Source of the DNA: Ciborinia camelliae
Taxonomy: Eukaryota; Ascomycota; Leotiomycetes; Helotiales; Sclerotiniaceae
Reading direction: 5' to 3'
Assembly: GCA_025890175.1 (NCBI GenBank)
Contig: JANPYM010000016.1
Coordinates: forward strand, 391,956 to 455,955
DNA length: 64,000 bases
Shown: positions 46,579 to 57,975 of the stretch, piece after piece
How the letters are laid out: each line of letters begins with the position of its first letter
How positions within the stretch are numbered: the stretch's first letter is position 1
The notes under the pieces: model-generated
What the model was told of the DNA's origin: nothing
What the model saw: the letters and a program-made list of their open reading frames with translations, nothing else
Database searches by the model: none
Program-made: the position numbers and the translations under genes

Positions 46579-46926
46579 TCAGTTTCCGGACAATTCCTCC
46601 TGCCTCGCCAATATTCGCGAATGCCTATCTACCTCATCGGATACACCCCTAATACCGAGCTTCTCTGCGTCCAAATTCATCTCTTTTCCATCCTCTGTAA
46701 ACCAAAGTTAGAACTTGCTGATAAAGCTTGGGTTCGGCAAAGACATACTGAACTTCAAGCGCACAAGACTTGGCTCTTTAGATGCCCTCGGTAATATCTT
46801 TGTATCAATCTTCATGGTCTGTCGTGCATTTGGTGGGAGAACTGAGAGGAATAATCGCGCAGTTTTGGCTTTGGGAGAAAACGGGTTGAAGACCGTTGAG
46901 ACTTCTGTGATGAATCGGGTGATCAT
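46579..46926 (-). CDS. mitochondrial large-subunit ribosomal protein mL53 (yeast Mrpl44), 2 exons
   Basis: The exons are 46926-46749 and 46694-46579, with a GTATGT...TTTACAG intron in phase 1, for 97 aa. Yeast Mrpl44 has about the same length. It opens with MITRFITEV, and the thioredoxin-like core SPKAKTARLFLSVLPPNAR matches the family pattern of an NPF followed by KxAR and IPP. Exon 2 supplies DGKEMNLDAEKLG and DEVDRHSR. The protein belongs to the mitoribosomal large subunit. Either exon alone looks like noise; the splice model makes it convincing. A non-ATG upstream extension is open but not needed. Confidence 0.85.
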
Positions 46927-47176
46927 ATTTGCTACCGGAGCCTTGTACACAATTAGTACCCGATGATTAAATAAATGATTTGAACTTACGGGAGACTTTC
47001 AATGTTCTATGAAAGTTCTGGAGTTGCGGTTGTGGTCTGGATGCTCAACATGCTAGGCGCAAAATAAAATTCTCGGCAAATTCCGAGCCGTACAAGAAGC
47101 TGCCAACTCTCATGATATAATGTGATGATAAAGAATCGACAATACAAAACTCCTGCGACCGTTCGAATAAACCAAT

Positions 47177-48506
47177 ATGTCTTTCGAGTCTCTTTCCGAA
47201 CGCCTTGCGACTCTGCAGGAATCAAATAGACAAGCAAGAGAATTAATCAGTCGTCTAGAAACCATTAAGTTTGAAACAGGCTCCATAGCTCTGGACGGCG
47301 ATGATGACAATGTAGTGCTGGAGCTCTCTGCGGAGATTGCACAGGTTTTGAGGGATCAAGATGATGACTATGAGCTGTTGCAAGAAGAAATTTTGTCAAT
47401 GGTCGCGGGGCGGCCAAATAGTGAGCTGCGAAAGCAAAGAGATGTGCTTGAGGAAGCAGTGGAGCGGGACATCAAAGAACTCAAATCGTAAGAGTCGAAT
47501 GCTTGCCTAGCTGTGTATATATCTCATGTTCTGAACTAATCACTATATCTGTAGATATTATACAGCGTTTCGCAAAGCCCAAATGACGGCTAGAAAGACG
47601 CTCAAGGCTGCGCAAGCTTTGGAGCGACAACTCCTCCTCCAGGCAAGCTTACATGCCTCTTCCGGCAGATCAACTCCCAACTCGATGGAAAGGCCTCATA
47701 CTAGGCAGAAATCCGAACTTTCAAAGGAAGACAAGACAGTAAATGCAGCTGGCGATGTTACTCTGGCCCTACGACGAACCCACGAAATGATGGCAGTCGA
47801 GTTGGAAAAATCACAGTTCGCCAACGATACATTGAAACAATCAACGGAAAAGCTAGCTCAGCTGGATGAAACGTATTCTACATTGGATTCTCTATTATCT
47901 AGTTCGAGGAATTTGCTTGGGACTTTGTTGAGGAGCCAAAAGAGCGATACGTGGTATCTTGAAACGGCATTTTATGTACTCGTTTGTACGATTGCATGGC
48001 TTGTTTTTAGGAGGCTCCTTTACGGACCACTTTGGTGGTTGGTCTATGCACCATTGAAGTTAATCTTCTATACTTTGTTTAGCATATTTGGAGTGATGGG
48101 TTCGAAGAGTGGCTCCGCTATTGAAAGCAGTATGTCGATATCTAGTGATCCAGCAACTTACTCGGCTGTATCGACCAGGAGTGAAAGCACCACACTAAAC
48201 AACAACGATATTCCGGTCATTGATGTTAAAACCGACGATCATCGACCGGCAATAACAGCGGCGTCAACGATGATAGAGAAAGTCGAACAAATTATCGATG
48301 AAAGCCATCATCACCAGGCTCCCGATGTGAAGGAAGCCAGTCCAGAGCCGGCCGGGGACGAGCCTTCGCAAAAAGCAGATTCCGGGCTGGACGAAGACAT
48401 GGCGCGAAGCGAACAGCCAAATTCAGAGAAGAACCCAAAGAAAAGGATGTGGGACGAAACAGTAGAGGCGGCTAAGGAAGAACAGCGAAGGAAAGACGAA
48501 TTATAG
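47177..48506 (+). CDS. SEC20: Sec20-family SNARE, 2 exons, KDEL C-terminus
   Basis: The exons are 47177-47487 and 47555-48506, for 420 aa. The N-terminal half is coiled-coil-rich. Residues around 150-235 form the Sec20/SNARE helix (ALRRTHEMMAVELEKS through SRNLLGTLLR). One or two close hydrophobic segments follow at about 238-285. The long acidic C-terminal part must be luminal, because it ends in the ER retrieval signal KDEL (RRKDEL), as yeast Sec20 ends in HDEL. Sec20 works with Tip20, Ufe1 and Use1 in Golgi-to-ER retrograde fusion at the ER. The combination of SNARE, membrane span and KDEL makes the call firm. Confidence 0.9.
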
Positions 48507-49670
48507 AGCATTGAACGATGTTTTAATTTGCCACTATTTCTTATCATATAGTTAAACTATATGCATACATTCTGACCCTGGTACAAAATTTTGAATTCAT
48601 TTTTGTGTTCGGCTGAGACTGTTCAGTCTGTAGTCCAGATTTGACGGCTTTTGTTCCAAAACTATAATCTTTGATAATGTTCAGTTATTTCATTTAATAT
48701 ATACATTTTATTTTTTTCGACGATTTCAATGTTCCAATGGTTTTGATATCCCTAATGACTAATGATTTCGGTGTTCAAAATTAATTCAATAGAAGAAATA
48801 AATTTAAGAATGAAGAATCCCCAAATGGTGGACTACAACCCGAACTTTCAGAAGCCCCTGCCAACATTCATACATACAATGCTTCGACACCACACCACAC
48901 CACCAAAAAGTCTCGTTCCGAAGCTCAATGTAAATTGGTAGGCTATGCAATACTCCAGTAGGTAGGGAAATCATGAGTCAATTAACCTACCTACCTACGT
49001 AGTATCTCGTAGTTTCGAGGTTCACCAAAAAAAAAACTCGAGGTTTCAAGGACATTGGTTTCAAGTACTGTGATTGGTTGGGGATTGTCCACATGTAGAT
49101 TCTTTGATGACCACTCATATTTCTTTGATTTTGATTTTGATTCTTACCCTCTCCTTTCTCCTTCTCCTCTTGTCCATGAAAAGAAAAAGAAACGAAATGG
49201 AATCTCATTTGGACTTTGTTTCAGATTCGAGTTGTTTTGAATTTTCTATTGATAGTTTTCGATCTTTTGTTCATTGCCTACCTATCCATTTCATTGTTGT
49301 GGATTTTCGGTGATCATTGTATCTATTTATTTTGTAGGGGGTGATGTGATAGCCAAGGCTATGCTCGATAGGCGAGTGAATGTCATTCTTGCCGAAAAAG
49401 GGGAGGGAGCGAGTTTGATCTGTAGGCTGTAGGCTTTTCCTTTCGTATCGAGGTTTCTCGTGCAATCATGTAGGTAGGTAGGTAGGTACCTAGGATATCT
49501 TTGGATCTTACTGGCTTACTGATGTGTTATTTCAAACCCTATGCCGTTTGACTTACGTTAGTAGCTGATGGTCAGCGCTGTCAGCTACGACCACTCTGCT
49601 TCTCGAGTCCTGTGCTGGCTCGAATCTTGTGCTGGCTCGAATCTTCACATGGTTCTTTGATGAATCGCGT
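48507..49670. other. spacer, no gene seen
   Basis: AT-rich intergenic DNA with TACC/TAGG microsatellites near 48985-49000 and 49470-49490. Small ORFs on both strands near 49000-49460 are Phe- or Ser-rich and unconvincing. Confidence 0.5.
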
Positions 49671-49708
49671 GGTTCTCTTGGCGTTTTTGGATGCGTATTC
49701 GAAGAACC

Positions 49709-49986
49709 GTTTGTTGAGATAAATAACAAGAGAACCCCTTCGATTGATTTCTTTATTATTTAACAAACACAGCCAAAAATCACTTTGTTCTATTCTATTC
49801 TATTCTTGTACAATACGCGTTTTCTTGACCGGTTTAATGTCGTCTTAGAGCTTTGTATGAGTATTCAACAACTCTTTATTCAGATAAAGAACAATCGAAG
49901 AATAATGACCTCCTTCGACTACTTTCTCTATTATTAACAAACACGGCCAAAATCGCTTTGTTTTGTTCTTGTACAATATTTTTACA
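49709..49986. repeat. two diverged tandem copies of a ~110-bp sequence upstream of the LPMO gene
   Basis: Copy 1 (about 49709-49817) and copy 2 (about 49876-49986) share, in order, an AGATAAA.AACAA element, CTTCGA, TTAACAAACAC.GCCAAAA, TC.CTTTGTT and TTCTTGTACAAT. They lie 390-220 bp before the LPMO transcript leader, so they may be duplicated regulatory DNA, or simply a local duplication. Confidence 0.55.
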
Positions 49987-50032
49987 AGTATTGGACAGTA
50001 CTTGTACAATACGGCCTTCCCGGGCTTCCCCC

Positions 50033-50040
50033 TTATTTAA
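50033..50040 (+). promoter_or_regulatory. TATA-like element of the LPMO gene
   Basis: TTATTTAA followed by AG lies 165 bp before the ATG. The intervening sequence is a C/A-rich, G-poor leader (ACAACACA, CAACAAGAA) typical of strongly expressed fungal secreted-enzyme genes. Confidence 0.35.
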
Positions 50041-50204
50041 AGTCCTCGACATCCCCAGATTTTCAATTCCTTCATTAATAACTTAAATCTTCACATTACA
50101 AGACTTACAACACATAAACCAACAAGAAGTACAACACGTTCAGCAGGTCTGATCATCAACTTCACATACACAACCAACAAGAACTCAACACAATCACTAT
50201 CAAA

Positions 50205-51362
50205 ATGCAGTTCACAAAGAGCCTTGGTGTCGCCGCATTCCTTTGCGCTTCCACCATCAGCGCCCACTTGTCTTTGACATATCCACCTCCATTCAGATCC
50301 AAGATCAACCCCAACTCTGTCGAGTCTCAGATAGACTACAGTATCACAGCACCACTCGCTGCCTCAGGTTCAAACTTTCCCTGCAAGTACAATGACATGG
50401 GAACACCTGGAGGAAAATCTGTCGTCACTTGGGCCGCAGGACAACAGGCAAACTGGACCATCGGGTCAGGAGCCTTGCACGGTGGAGGATCTTGTCAAGT
50501 TGCACTCTCCTACGACTCCGGCAAAACATTCCGAGTCATCCATTCCTACATTGGAAGTTGTCCCGCCGCATTAGAGGCAAGCGCGGACTTTACCGTTCCC
50601 TCCGATGCTCCGGCTGGAGAGGCCATGTTCGCGTGGACCTGGCAAAATCACATCGGCAATCGTGAGTTCTACATGTCTTGTGCTTCGGTCACCATCGAAG
50701 CCCCCAAATCGAAGACTCGCGATGCTCCCGCTGTCGCCTTTTCTTCCCGTCCCGATCTCTTCCTTATCAACCTTGGCAACGGATGCACATCTGTCGAAGG
50801 AAAAGACGTCAACTACCCAAATCCAGGTCCAGATGCAGATGTCACACGTAAAACCTCAGACTCAGGTTCCTTCACCGGAACATGTGGTCCTGTGAATGGT
50901 GTTGCCTCCTCTGGCTCTGCTTCGGGCTCATCACCTGGCTCACCGTCAGGCTCTGCTCCAGCAAGTTCGAGCCCGGCAGTCGCATCGCCTGCTCCGGAAC
51001 CTGTGGCTTCCTCAAGCACCACTCCCATTTCCATCGTCATCAATCCAACGACTGGAGTTTTTTCCACCGCCACTAGCATCACAGCATCCGCGCCCGCCGC
51101 ACAAACATCAAGCGCCACCCCTCCCTCATCTTCAGGAACAAGTTCTGGGGCCGTTCAAGTCACCACTGACGGTCTTTGCTCTGGAGGCAAAACATGCACC
51201 GGCTCCGGCTTTGGTCATTGTTGCTCCAAAGACGGATTTTGTGGAATTGGCGATGCTTGGTGTGGTGCAGGTTGTCAACCTGCCTTCGGATCTTGCGGAA
51301 CTACCCTCAACTCCACTTCCAATGCTATTAGAAATATCAGAGGAAAAAGCTGGAGAGTTTAA
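50205..51362 (+). CDS. AA11-type lytic polysaccharide monooxygenase with C-terminal CBM18
   Basis: A single exon of 385 aa. Residues 1-20 are a signal peptide ending ISA, and cleavage exposes His21, the first ligand of the copper histidine brace. The second is His92 in HGGGSCQ, and the axial Tyr is Tyr156 in GNREFYMSC; the FPCK and TWQNHIGNRE blocks fit AA11. A Ser/Pro/Ala/Thr linker (about 228-318) leads to a hevein-type chitin-binding domain, CBM18 (about 322-364: CCSKDGFCG, WCGAGCQ). AA11 enzymes oxidise chitin, so the architecture suits cell-wall remodelling or attack on fungal or insect chitin. The 3' flank holds a 45-bp tandem repeat beginning 14 bp after the stop codon. Confidence 0.9.
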   Translation: MQFTKSLGVAAFLCASTISAHLSLTYPPPFRSKINPNSVESQIDYSITAPLAASGSNFPCKYNDMGTPGGKSVVTWAAGQQANWTIGSGALHGGGSCQVALSYDSGKTFRVIHSYIGSCPAALEASADFTVPSDAPAGEAMFAWTWQNHIGNREFYMSCASVTIEAPKSKTRDAPAVAFSSRPDLFLINLGNGCTSVEGKDVNYPNPGPDADVTRKTSDSGSFTGTCGPVNGVASSGSASGSSPGSPSGSAPASSSPAVASPAPEPVASSSTTPISIVINPTTGVFSTATSITASAPAAQTSSATPPSSSGTSSGAVQVTTDGLCSGGKTCTGSGFGHCCSKDGFCGIGDAWCGAGCQPAFGSCGTTLNSTSNAIRNIRGKSWRV

Positions 51363-51375
51363 GTGGGAAAATTGA

Positions 51376-51850
51376 GCGACACCTTGGGATGAAAAGACTT
51401 TAAAGACTGAAACCTTTTAAGAGACACCTTGGGATGAAGAGACTTTAAAGACTGAAACCTTTTAAGAGACACCTTGGGATGAAGAGACTTTAAAGACTGA
51501 AACCTTTTAGAGAGACTGAGAGACTTTTGTAGACTTTTATAAATATAATTAATTTTTTTTTAAAAAAAACAATTAAAAGAGAAAACAAAAAAAAAATCAG
51601 AGCGAGTCCAAGTGGTTTGAGATAAGAGACTTTTAAGACTGAGACCTTTTAATAGACTGAGAGTCTATACTTTTAGAGACTAAGAGACTTTTGTAGACTT
51701 TTATAAATATAATTAAATTTTTTTAAAAAACAATTAAAAGAGAAAACAAAAAATAAATCAGAGCGAGTCCAATAGGTTCTAAAGCCTATTATAAAATATA
51801 ATTAAAAATTTTCAAAAAAAAACAATTGAAAGAGAAAACAAAATAAATCA
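51376..51850. repeat. nested tandem repeats in the LPMO 3' flank
   Basis: Three 45-bp units (GACACCTTGGGATGAAGAGA at their start) fill about 51376-51510. They are followed by two to three copies of a unit of about 100-140 bp, which runs from AGACTTTTGTAGACTTTTAT through CAATTAAAAGAGAAAACAAA to CAGAGCGAGTCCA (about 51513-51610, 51656-51770, remnant to 51850). They probably lie in or just beyond the 3' UTR. Confidence 0.75.
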
Positions 51851-52414
51851 ACCTAATGGTGAAATAGATAACTAATTAATGAAGTGTGATAATGGAAAAT
51901 ATAAGAAGTGAACGAACGTGAAAGTCCCCCCTATGGTGTAAGGTCATAATGAGCTTTTTAGTATGTAATTTTCAACTACGTAACTAAACTTAGAATATTT
52001 CACAATGGGTTCGAGGCCTGCTTTCAAACCAACCTCTTGTTAAATCCCATCTTGTGGGCCTGCTATTGTAGATTTGACGGAAAACACTGCTAGAAAATAT
52101 AATCGCAATCAAATCACGAAAATTTAAATGGATAATGTTGTATTTTGAATGTAGTTGAAAAAAGAGGAATGTGACAAGCTCCAGCTACTGTAGCTGCCGC
52201 TGTCAAGTGGAAATATACTGCCATGCATCACCGCCTAGCTAGCGCCAAAACAGGGATCCTACCTCAAGCTCCTAGCTCGCGCGCTACTCTGGCCTTACGA
52301 TGATTACGAGTATCCATCAGAACGATAATAATAAAGCACCTGGACATGCATCTGAGATAATCAACACTCTCACAAATTCAACTTCTACACTCCTTTGAAA
52401 AGAATCCCTTTACT
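51851..52414. other. spacer upstream of TVP23
   Basis: No gene was seen. A box-B-like GGTTCGAGGCC at 52008-52018 lacks any tRNA fold around it. Confidence 0.5.
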
Positions 52415-53250
52415 ATGGAACAAAATGAACCTGCTGGGTCGCTAAGCTGGCGTCTTAGCTCGCATCCTATTACTTTGTTGTGTTTCCTAGGGTTTCGCAT
52501 TTGTAGGTTTGCTTGTTATTTTGATTTGGGGGATCGAAGATGGATTGGATGAACTTTATGCTACATGGATTGTTGGATATGCTATTATGGATACGTTACT
52601 AACTCCCACATAGCAAGTCTCCTAGTCTATCTGTTTGGCATTCTCTTCACCCAAAACTTGTATGTCTTCTGTCCCCTCCTCTCTCTTCCCCAGTTTACCA
52701 ACTAACTCTCTAATCAAATAGCGTGTTGATCTTCATAATAACCATCCTCCTCCTCGCTGCCGATTTCTACTACCTTAAAAATATTGCCGGTCGTCGCCTC
52801 GTTGGATTGCGCTGGTGGAATGAAGTGGATCCCGCATCTGGCGATTCACACTGGGTCTTCGAGTCCTCGGATCCAAATACCAAAGTCATAAACCCTACGG
52901 ATAGCAGATTTTTCTGGCTTGCGCTCTACTCGCAGCCGTTGCTTTGGGTAGGATTGGCTTTTGTGGCAATTTTTAGATTTGAGTTTATTTGGTTGACTTT
53001 GATCGGTAAGTTCGGAACCATTTCTTACGAAAGTCAGGCGCGGCGATGAGAATAGGATGAGGCACAGAGTAAATTGCTAACAAGTGCGTCTGTAGTCATT
53101 GCGTTGAGTTTGACAGTTACGAATACCCTGGCATTCTCGAGATGCGATAAGTTTGGACAGGCATCGAATCTGGCGGGCAGCGCCATGTATTCCTCGGGAA
53201 TTGCAGGGAATATTGCAAGCGCCACTCTTGGAAGGTTTTTCTCCCGCTGA
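52415..53250 (+). CDS. TVP23: Golgi membrane protein TVP23, 4 exons
   Basis: The exons are 52415-52502, 52614-52659, 52722-53005 and 53096-53250, for 190 aa. All borders are GT-AG and phases agree. The N-terminus has [19 protein letters not shown]. Splicing restores [12 protein letters not shown]; exon 3 encodes [20 protein letters not shown] and [13 protein letters not shown]; exon 4 encodes [13 protein letters not shown] and the end [14 protein letters not shown]. Four hydrophobic spans are expected. The protein sits in late Golgi vesicles and helps retrograde sorting with Tvp15/Tvp18. Only exon 3 is long enough to be seen as an ORF. Confidence 0.93.
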
Positions 53251-54189
53251 ATATAAGTGAGAGGGAAGAAGATGAAGAGAGGATTTGAGGGAAGACATAT
53301 GCGAGCGTAAATTGTTTGATACCAGAATGAATGAAGCCTAAGAAACTCCCTTGGTGCCTTTCTTTCGACACAACGGGATTGTCATGTGGTGACCGGAGTC
53401 AATATTGTTACACGGGTGTTGCTAGGTTGTAATGTTGAAGGGGTGGCGTTCAAGTATAGAGGCGTTTGTGTTAAAATGGCTCTTCTGTTCGAGGTGAACA
53501 ACAGCTAAAATACCACTCATATGCAGCTGCTCGTACTGGGAAGAGCTCCAATCAATGTATCACATGTCCTTTTTCAAAAAAATCACGATGGTTGCTATCT
53601 GTAGTGGGAGATTTGAAGAGTTGACCATGGAAACCCGAAGAATTGGTTTATAGAACATGCACTCCAATATCTATCTGTACGATAAATGAAGGTTTGAAAT
53701 ATCTTAGTTGAGTAAAATTGTTTCAATGTATCGATCAGGCGGGTATAAAATACACTTTGCATTTGGTCTTATTTGTTACTCTGCTATGCCCCCTTTTCTT
53801 CTTCTAGAAATGCCATTCCCAGCAGACCGTCTGTTCTAGCGATTGCATACCCATCCGAAGGTTTTGAATTGTCCAACTTACAGTAATTTCAAACATTAAG
53901 CCGTCCCATTCCACCTTACCAAATCTAAAGTACCTTTGTTGCTCGATATTACCTCAGACATTGAACCCCGAGTGTGTAAATCACTTACCAACACTGGTAT
54001 ATCAGGACCCGCCATTGCAAAACTCAACACCCTACAACCCCTCATCAAAACCTAGCCATCTTAATCTCCTTTTCTACTTGTTCCCTCAATATTCCCTTCA
54101 AAATCTTCGGACTCGTCTCCATAAACCTCACACCCCCTTAATTCTATGGTACCCGGCCAACCCTCTCCCCATACCACTCTTTTACATCT
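53251..54189. other. spacer, no gene seen
   Basis: This is the 3' side of TVP23 and the decayed end of the ligase pseudogene. A plus-strand ORF (53961-54326) runs antisense into the pseudogene and looks non-coding. Confidence 0.5.
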
Positions 54190-56335
54190 TTTTCCTCTGC
54201 CTTCCTTCTTACTTTCTTCGCCACCTGGGTCGGTCTCTTGACCACATATGCTCCTGGCGTTTCTCCGTCCCCGGCCGAGCTCCTGGTGCCCTTCACCGCC
54301 GCATCGACGATCACGGGATCGGATAGTAGGTACTAGGTAGGTAGTATGTATGTATGAACTCGATCTCGGGCGGTGCGACTGGACACCGCGTACTTACTTT
54401 GATTGGTTCTTTCTTTCGTTCTCGCGGTCCACCATGTAACGTACGATTTCTCGCTCCTCGAGACACACACGGTACATGATATCGCCGGTTGTGAAGAAAT
54501 TTGAGGGGGCGAGGGTTAAATTGTTTGTGGTTTCGTTTTTTTTTTTTACTGTGAGGGGGTACAGGTAGGGAGGACCATGAAGTCTGCCCTTTGGAAGAGC
54601 CCGCACCAGGAAGGGTTGGATTCCTGCGCGTTTCATCAGGAGGGCGGAGCTGAGGTTACTTGATTTGCAGGATCCGGAGATAATGGTTGGGCCTTGGATG
54701 CAAAGCTCTCCGCGGATAGGATATCGTAGGCTGTTATGTCGTTTCCTTCCTCGTTGATCATTCTAGTTGATGCTTCCAGATTGGCGTTTGAGTTCAATGT
54801 TGGAGAGGAGAAGGATCGGGATTTCTTATATTACGGGTACTGTAGTCTTGAGGGAAAAGTTTTACGTGTTTGTCAAGCTTTGGATTATTTCAACATAACT
54901 CAATATTCGGAGTGGATTCGAAAATTCAAGAATCCCTGACTATCGGAACGGACTGCGGACTATTGGAAACCTCTTCAAGGGAGAAGAAAAACATACTTCG
55001 CATCAAAATTAGGTAATATTCTCCCGACACTGCCCGTCGTATCGTCCTCCCAATGATAAAACATCGAACCAATGCAGCTCGTCTCCGTCATACCCCAAAC
55101 CCGATTGACCGTCGCTCCAGGAGCACACAATTGCTTTAATTTATTCTGAGATTCTTTTCCGAGGGGAGCTGCTCCGATTCTGGCATGTTTGACGGCTTTT
55201 AGTTTATTTCTCGCATGGCCAGACATGATGATTGCTATGACTATACGTGGAACAAGAGCTAATTCGTTAACGTTGTATGCCTTGACGTGATTGAGAAAGG
55301 GGCCAGGTTCGAAGCGACGCATTACGTACGATAGAGACATGTCCGGCTTTCAGAGCGCTTGTATGTGCGACTCTTTTCCGTTTTAACGACTTGTTCTGGG
55401 GACATGGGAGGGGTATGAATGAACCTGAGACACAAGCTGCGTGGAACATTGGTGGTGCCGGTACTCGGCGTATCTAGAATGGTTCTCTCGGACTGAAAGG
55501 TTTGTGGTGAACAGGACAGGGAGGAGATATACCGTATACGGTCTCGGCCCTGTTCATATACAAGAGTGTGCTGCGCAATTAAATTGTAATGGGATCGTGC
55601 AGCTGCTTTGGGTAACCCTGTGGTTCCACTACTAAATAACCTCGTAGCAGTTGTTTCGCTACAAGTCTTTTTGTTATTAAACCTTACCCAATCTGTCTCT
55701 CCATGGTTCATTGGTTCCTTGAAGGATTTAAATCCATCAGGAATGTCCTGTCCGAGTACATCGAAGATCCAGATGTTCGATTGGCGGAATACTACATTCT
55801 TTGGCGGCTGTAAGAGCATTGGTGAGCATCTCTGGTTCTGCAATGAGAAAGCTTGCCCTCGAGGGTTTGGTGTGATGGGTTAATTCGCGGTAGGTATAGG
55901 ATGTATTTGTACCGTGAATATTCCCCCTGCTGCTATGATACCTGTATATATGGTATGGGTGGAAGTAAGAATAGCGGTCTAACATGGATTTCAAGGACCT
56001 AGAAAAATCATGGAATGATAGATCTAAATCTAACCATTAGAGACTTTTAATTTGGCTCGATCTCCAAGCTTTCACTTCATTGAACGAATGCAAGTTGCTT
56101 ATACGCAATCACCTTTTTTCAAACCAGCCGCATGGAATCCAGCAACTAATTTGCGAACGATCACTCGAGCTTGGTTTGCGGATATAGAGCGAGATGGATC
56201 TTGGGCATCGATATATATCTATAATATGTATTACTCACATAGACTTCGGCAATTTCAACCCCAACACAAATCTCACGCCGGCTCCTTACCATGGTATCTT
56301 GACCATAAGGAATATTATCGAAAATCCATGTCATG
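54190..56335 (-). pseudogene. decayed AMP-binding acyl-CoA / 4-coumarate-CoA ligase-like gene
   Basis: Pieces of one ANL-superfamily enzyme appear in the correct order but in different frames. Near 56300-56090 the FDNIPYGQD-like start and LVAGFHAAGLKKGDCV are seen. At 55994-55737 follow SYTYRELTHHTKPSRASFLIAE and the next segment; at 55843-55430 the P-loop SSGTTGLPKAAARSHYNL; at 55340-54975 LKQLCAPGATVNRVWGMTET; at 54636-54394 FTTGDIMYRV; and near 54330-54230 a relic of IVDAAVKGTR and ETPGAYVVKR. At least four frame changes, stops and a lost middle segment rule out a working enzyme. Functional relatives activate fatty or phenylpropanoid acids. The extent is approximate. Confidence 0.85.
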
Positions 56336-57350
56336 ATACAAGATCATTCATAGATAATATCCAGCGACTTTTCAGCCCGAAATATGATATCATTGTGAGT
56401 TTTTATTTTATTTTTGTAGTTTATTTTGGATTGGATGGTTTAGAACAGTACCTAGGTAGGTAGAGAATGGAATAGAGGATTTGGATGAAGGGGGATGTCG
56501 CCAAGGAGACGTGACTTAGGTATGTACCTGCCAAGCTTTGGATTGCCGGGATCTCTTGTAGTGGAATGCGGGGAAGACCACGGGTAGGCGGGAATTGATG
56601 TCTATTTTGGGTAATATCCGGGGGCGGTCCTCTTCCGCGCTTGATATTTTTCATATGAGATTGGATTAGAATGTATATTCAGATTGTTTTGATCTTATTG
56701 AGTAGCGATTTATTTCATATATAAACCAATCACATTTTGCTAATCTGCAATCTACTGCAGGTGAACATGGACATCACAAAAAGGGGTTTCACATTGTTCA
56801 GGAAAGTTAAGTAGTTGGGGAGGAGAATGAACCTTTATTTGGGCGAAATTGTAAACTGTTACTACCAATTGAAATGGACCAGCTTGGTTCACATGATAGC
56901 TAGGTACCTAATAGTTGAGGATTAGATGTCGAGACTCGAACTGTTCAGGAACGCTACCTATAGCCTTATACAATGTTCCAAATGTTAAGACTCAAATAAC
57001 AAATTATTTTTTAAAAAGCAAGGAAAATGAAGAGAATTTCCTACTTGGGTAGGAAATTCAACAAATTTATATCAAACTGTTGAAAAAATTGCCAAGGTTT
57101 TTCGGGTCAGATTTTGTGCCAAGACAGTAAACAGGTTTTGAGGAACCGAAAAGCTCATCGACAACATTCACTTCATCTCGATTCTTGAATAACAATATGA
57201 CCAATATAAAGATAGCTTGATATCAAATTAGCATTCAAAATATTCCACAAATTTCACAACACAAAGCAAAATCTCCGACTCACGCATCCTAACAACAATC
57301 ACCACTTACCACACCATAAATACAATAACCAACCACATTACCCCCAACTA
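56336..57350. other. spacer, no gene seen
   Basis: AT-rich DNA with no convincing ORF. The last 100 bp (ACAACACAAAG..., CACCATAAATACAATAACC) resemble a fungal promoter and leader for the small ORF at 57351. Confidence 0.45.
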
Positions 57351-57476
57351 TGCCTTTTTTCTGGTCTAAGGGATTTGGAAATAGGAGGTTTGGCGCAAAC
57401 GTGACTGCAGATAGACATGGTGTCAGAAGACCGACCTTTCGCATGCGTCTCTGCGGTCTCAATTGCTTCCGTTGAG
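57351..57476 (+). CDS. possible small basic peptide (41 aa)
   Basis: The ATG follows a C/A-rich, G-poor leader, as is usual for strongly expressed fungal genes. The peptide starts MPFFWSKGFGNRRFG and is rich in Arg, Phe and Gly, with HGVRRPTFRMR near the end. Small, basic, MPFF/MPLF-starting peptides of about 40-60 residues occur in many ascomycetes and are often stress- or conidiation-expressed; this resemblance is from memory and weak. Confidence 0.35.
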
Positions 57477-57975
57477 CAACAGTATGTTTAGCTTTGCCGT
57501 CGCTACCACGGATAATCTATCTCACAAATCTTAGGTTAAAATACCTTTACGACGATTCTTGAATTTGATGATGACGAATGATACGACGAATTTCTTTTCG
57601 GGGATACGGGTGATGAAATGAAGACGTGGTTGTATGTGTGATGGGGATCGTGGGAGGCGAATGGATGGGAGGCGCTAATGGATGGAATGCGGATACCATA
57701 TGGCTTTGCGGCGCACTATCAATTTGTTGCGAAATGGATAATACCGTGCTTCGTTTTTATGGTAGAACGGAAGAGGGCATGAGGTCATAGTCCGTATTCC
57801 CAAAATATCATATTGACCAATGTCTTTGAATTTGAATCTCACGAGATGACTCAATCAGATTTAGTGGGGCCCAACTGTTGGACACTTACGATTGCCTTAT
57901 TTATACTTAAAGCTGCATCTGCTACCCTTCTTCTGCTTCTAACTGTAGCCTCAAGATTTCCAAATATATTTCACA
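57477..57975. other. upstream region of the KELKE-repeat gene
   Basis: No gene is supported. An overlapping plus-strand frame at 57813-58172 is the shadow of the next gene. Confidence 0.45.

Noticed and set aside
52008..52018. B-box-like GGTTCGAGGCC
   Set aside because: No A box upstream and no foldable tRNA around it.
53961..54326. 121-codon plus-strand ORF
   Set aside because: Overlaps antisense remnants of the ligase pseudogene; Pro/Leu/Tyr-rich translation without a recognisable domain.
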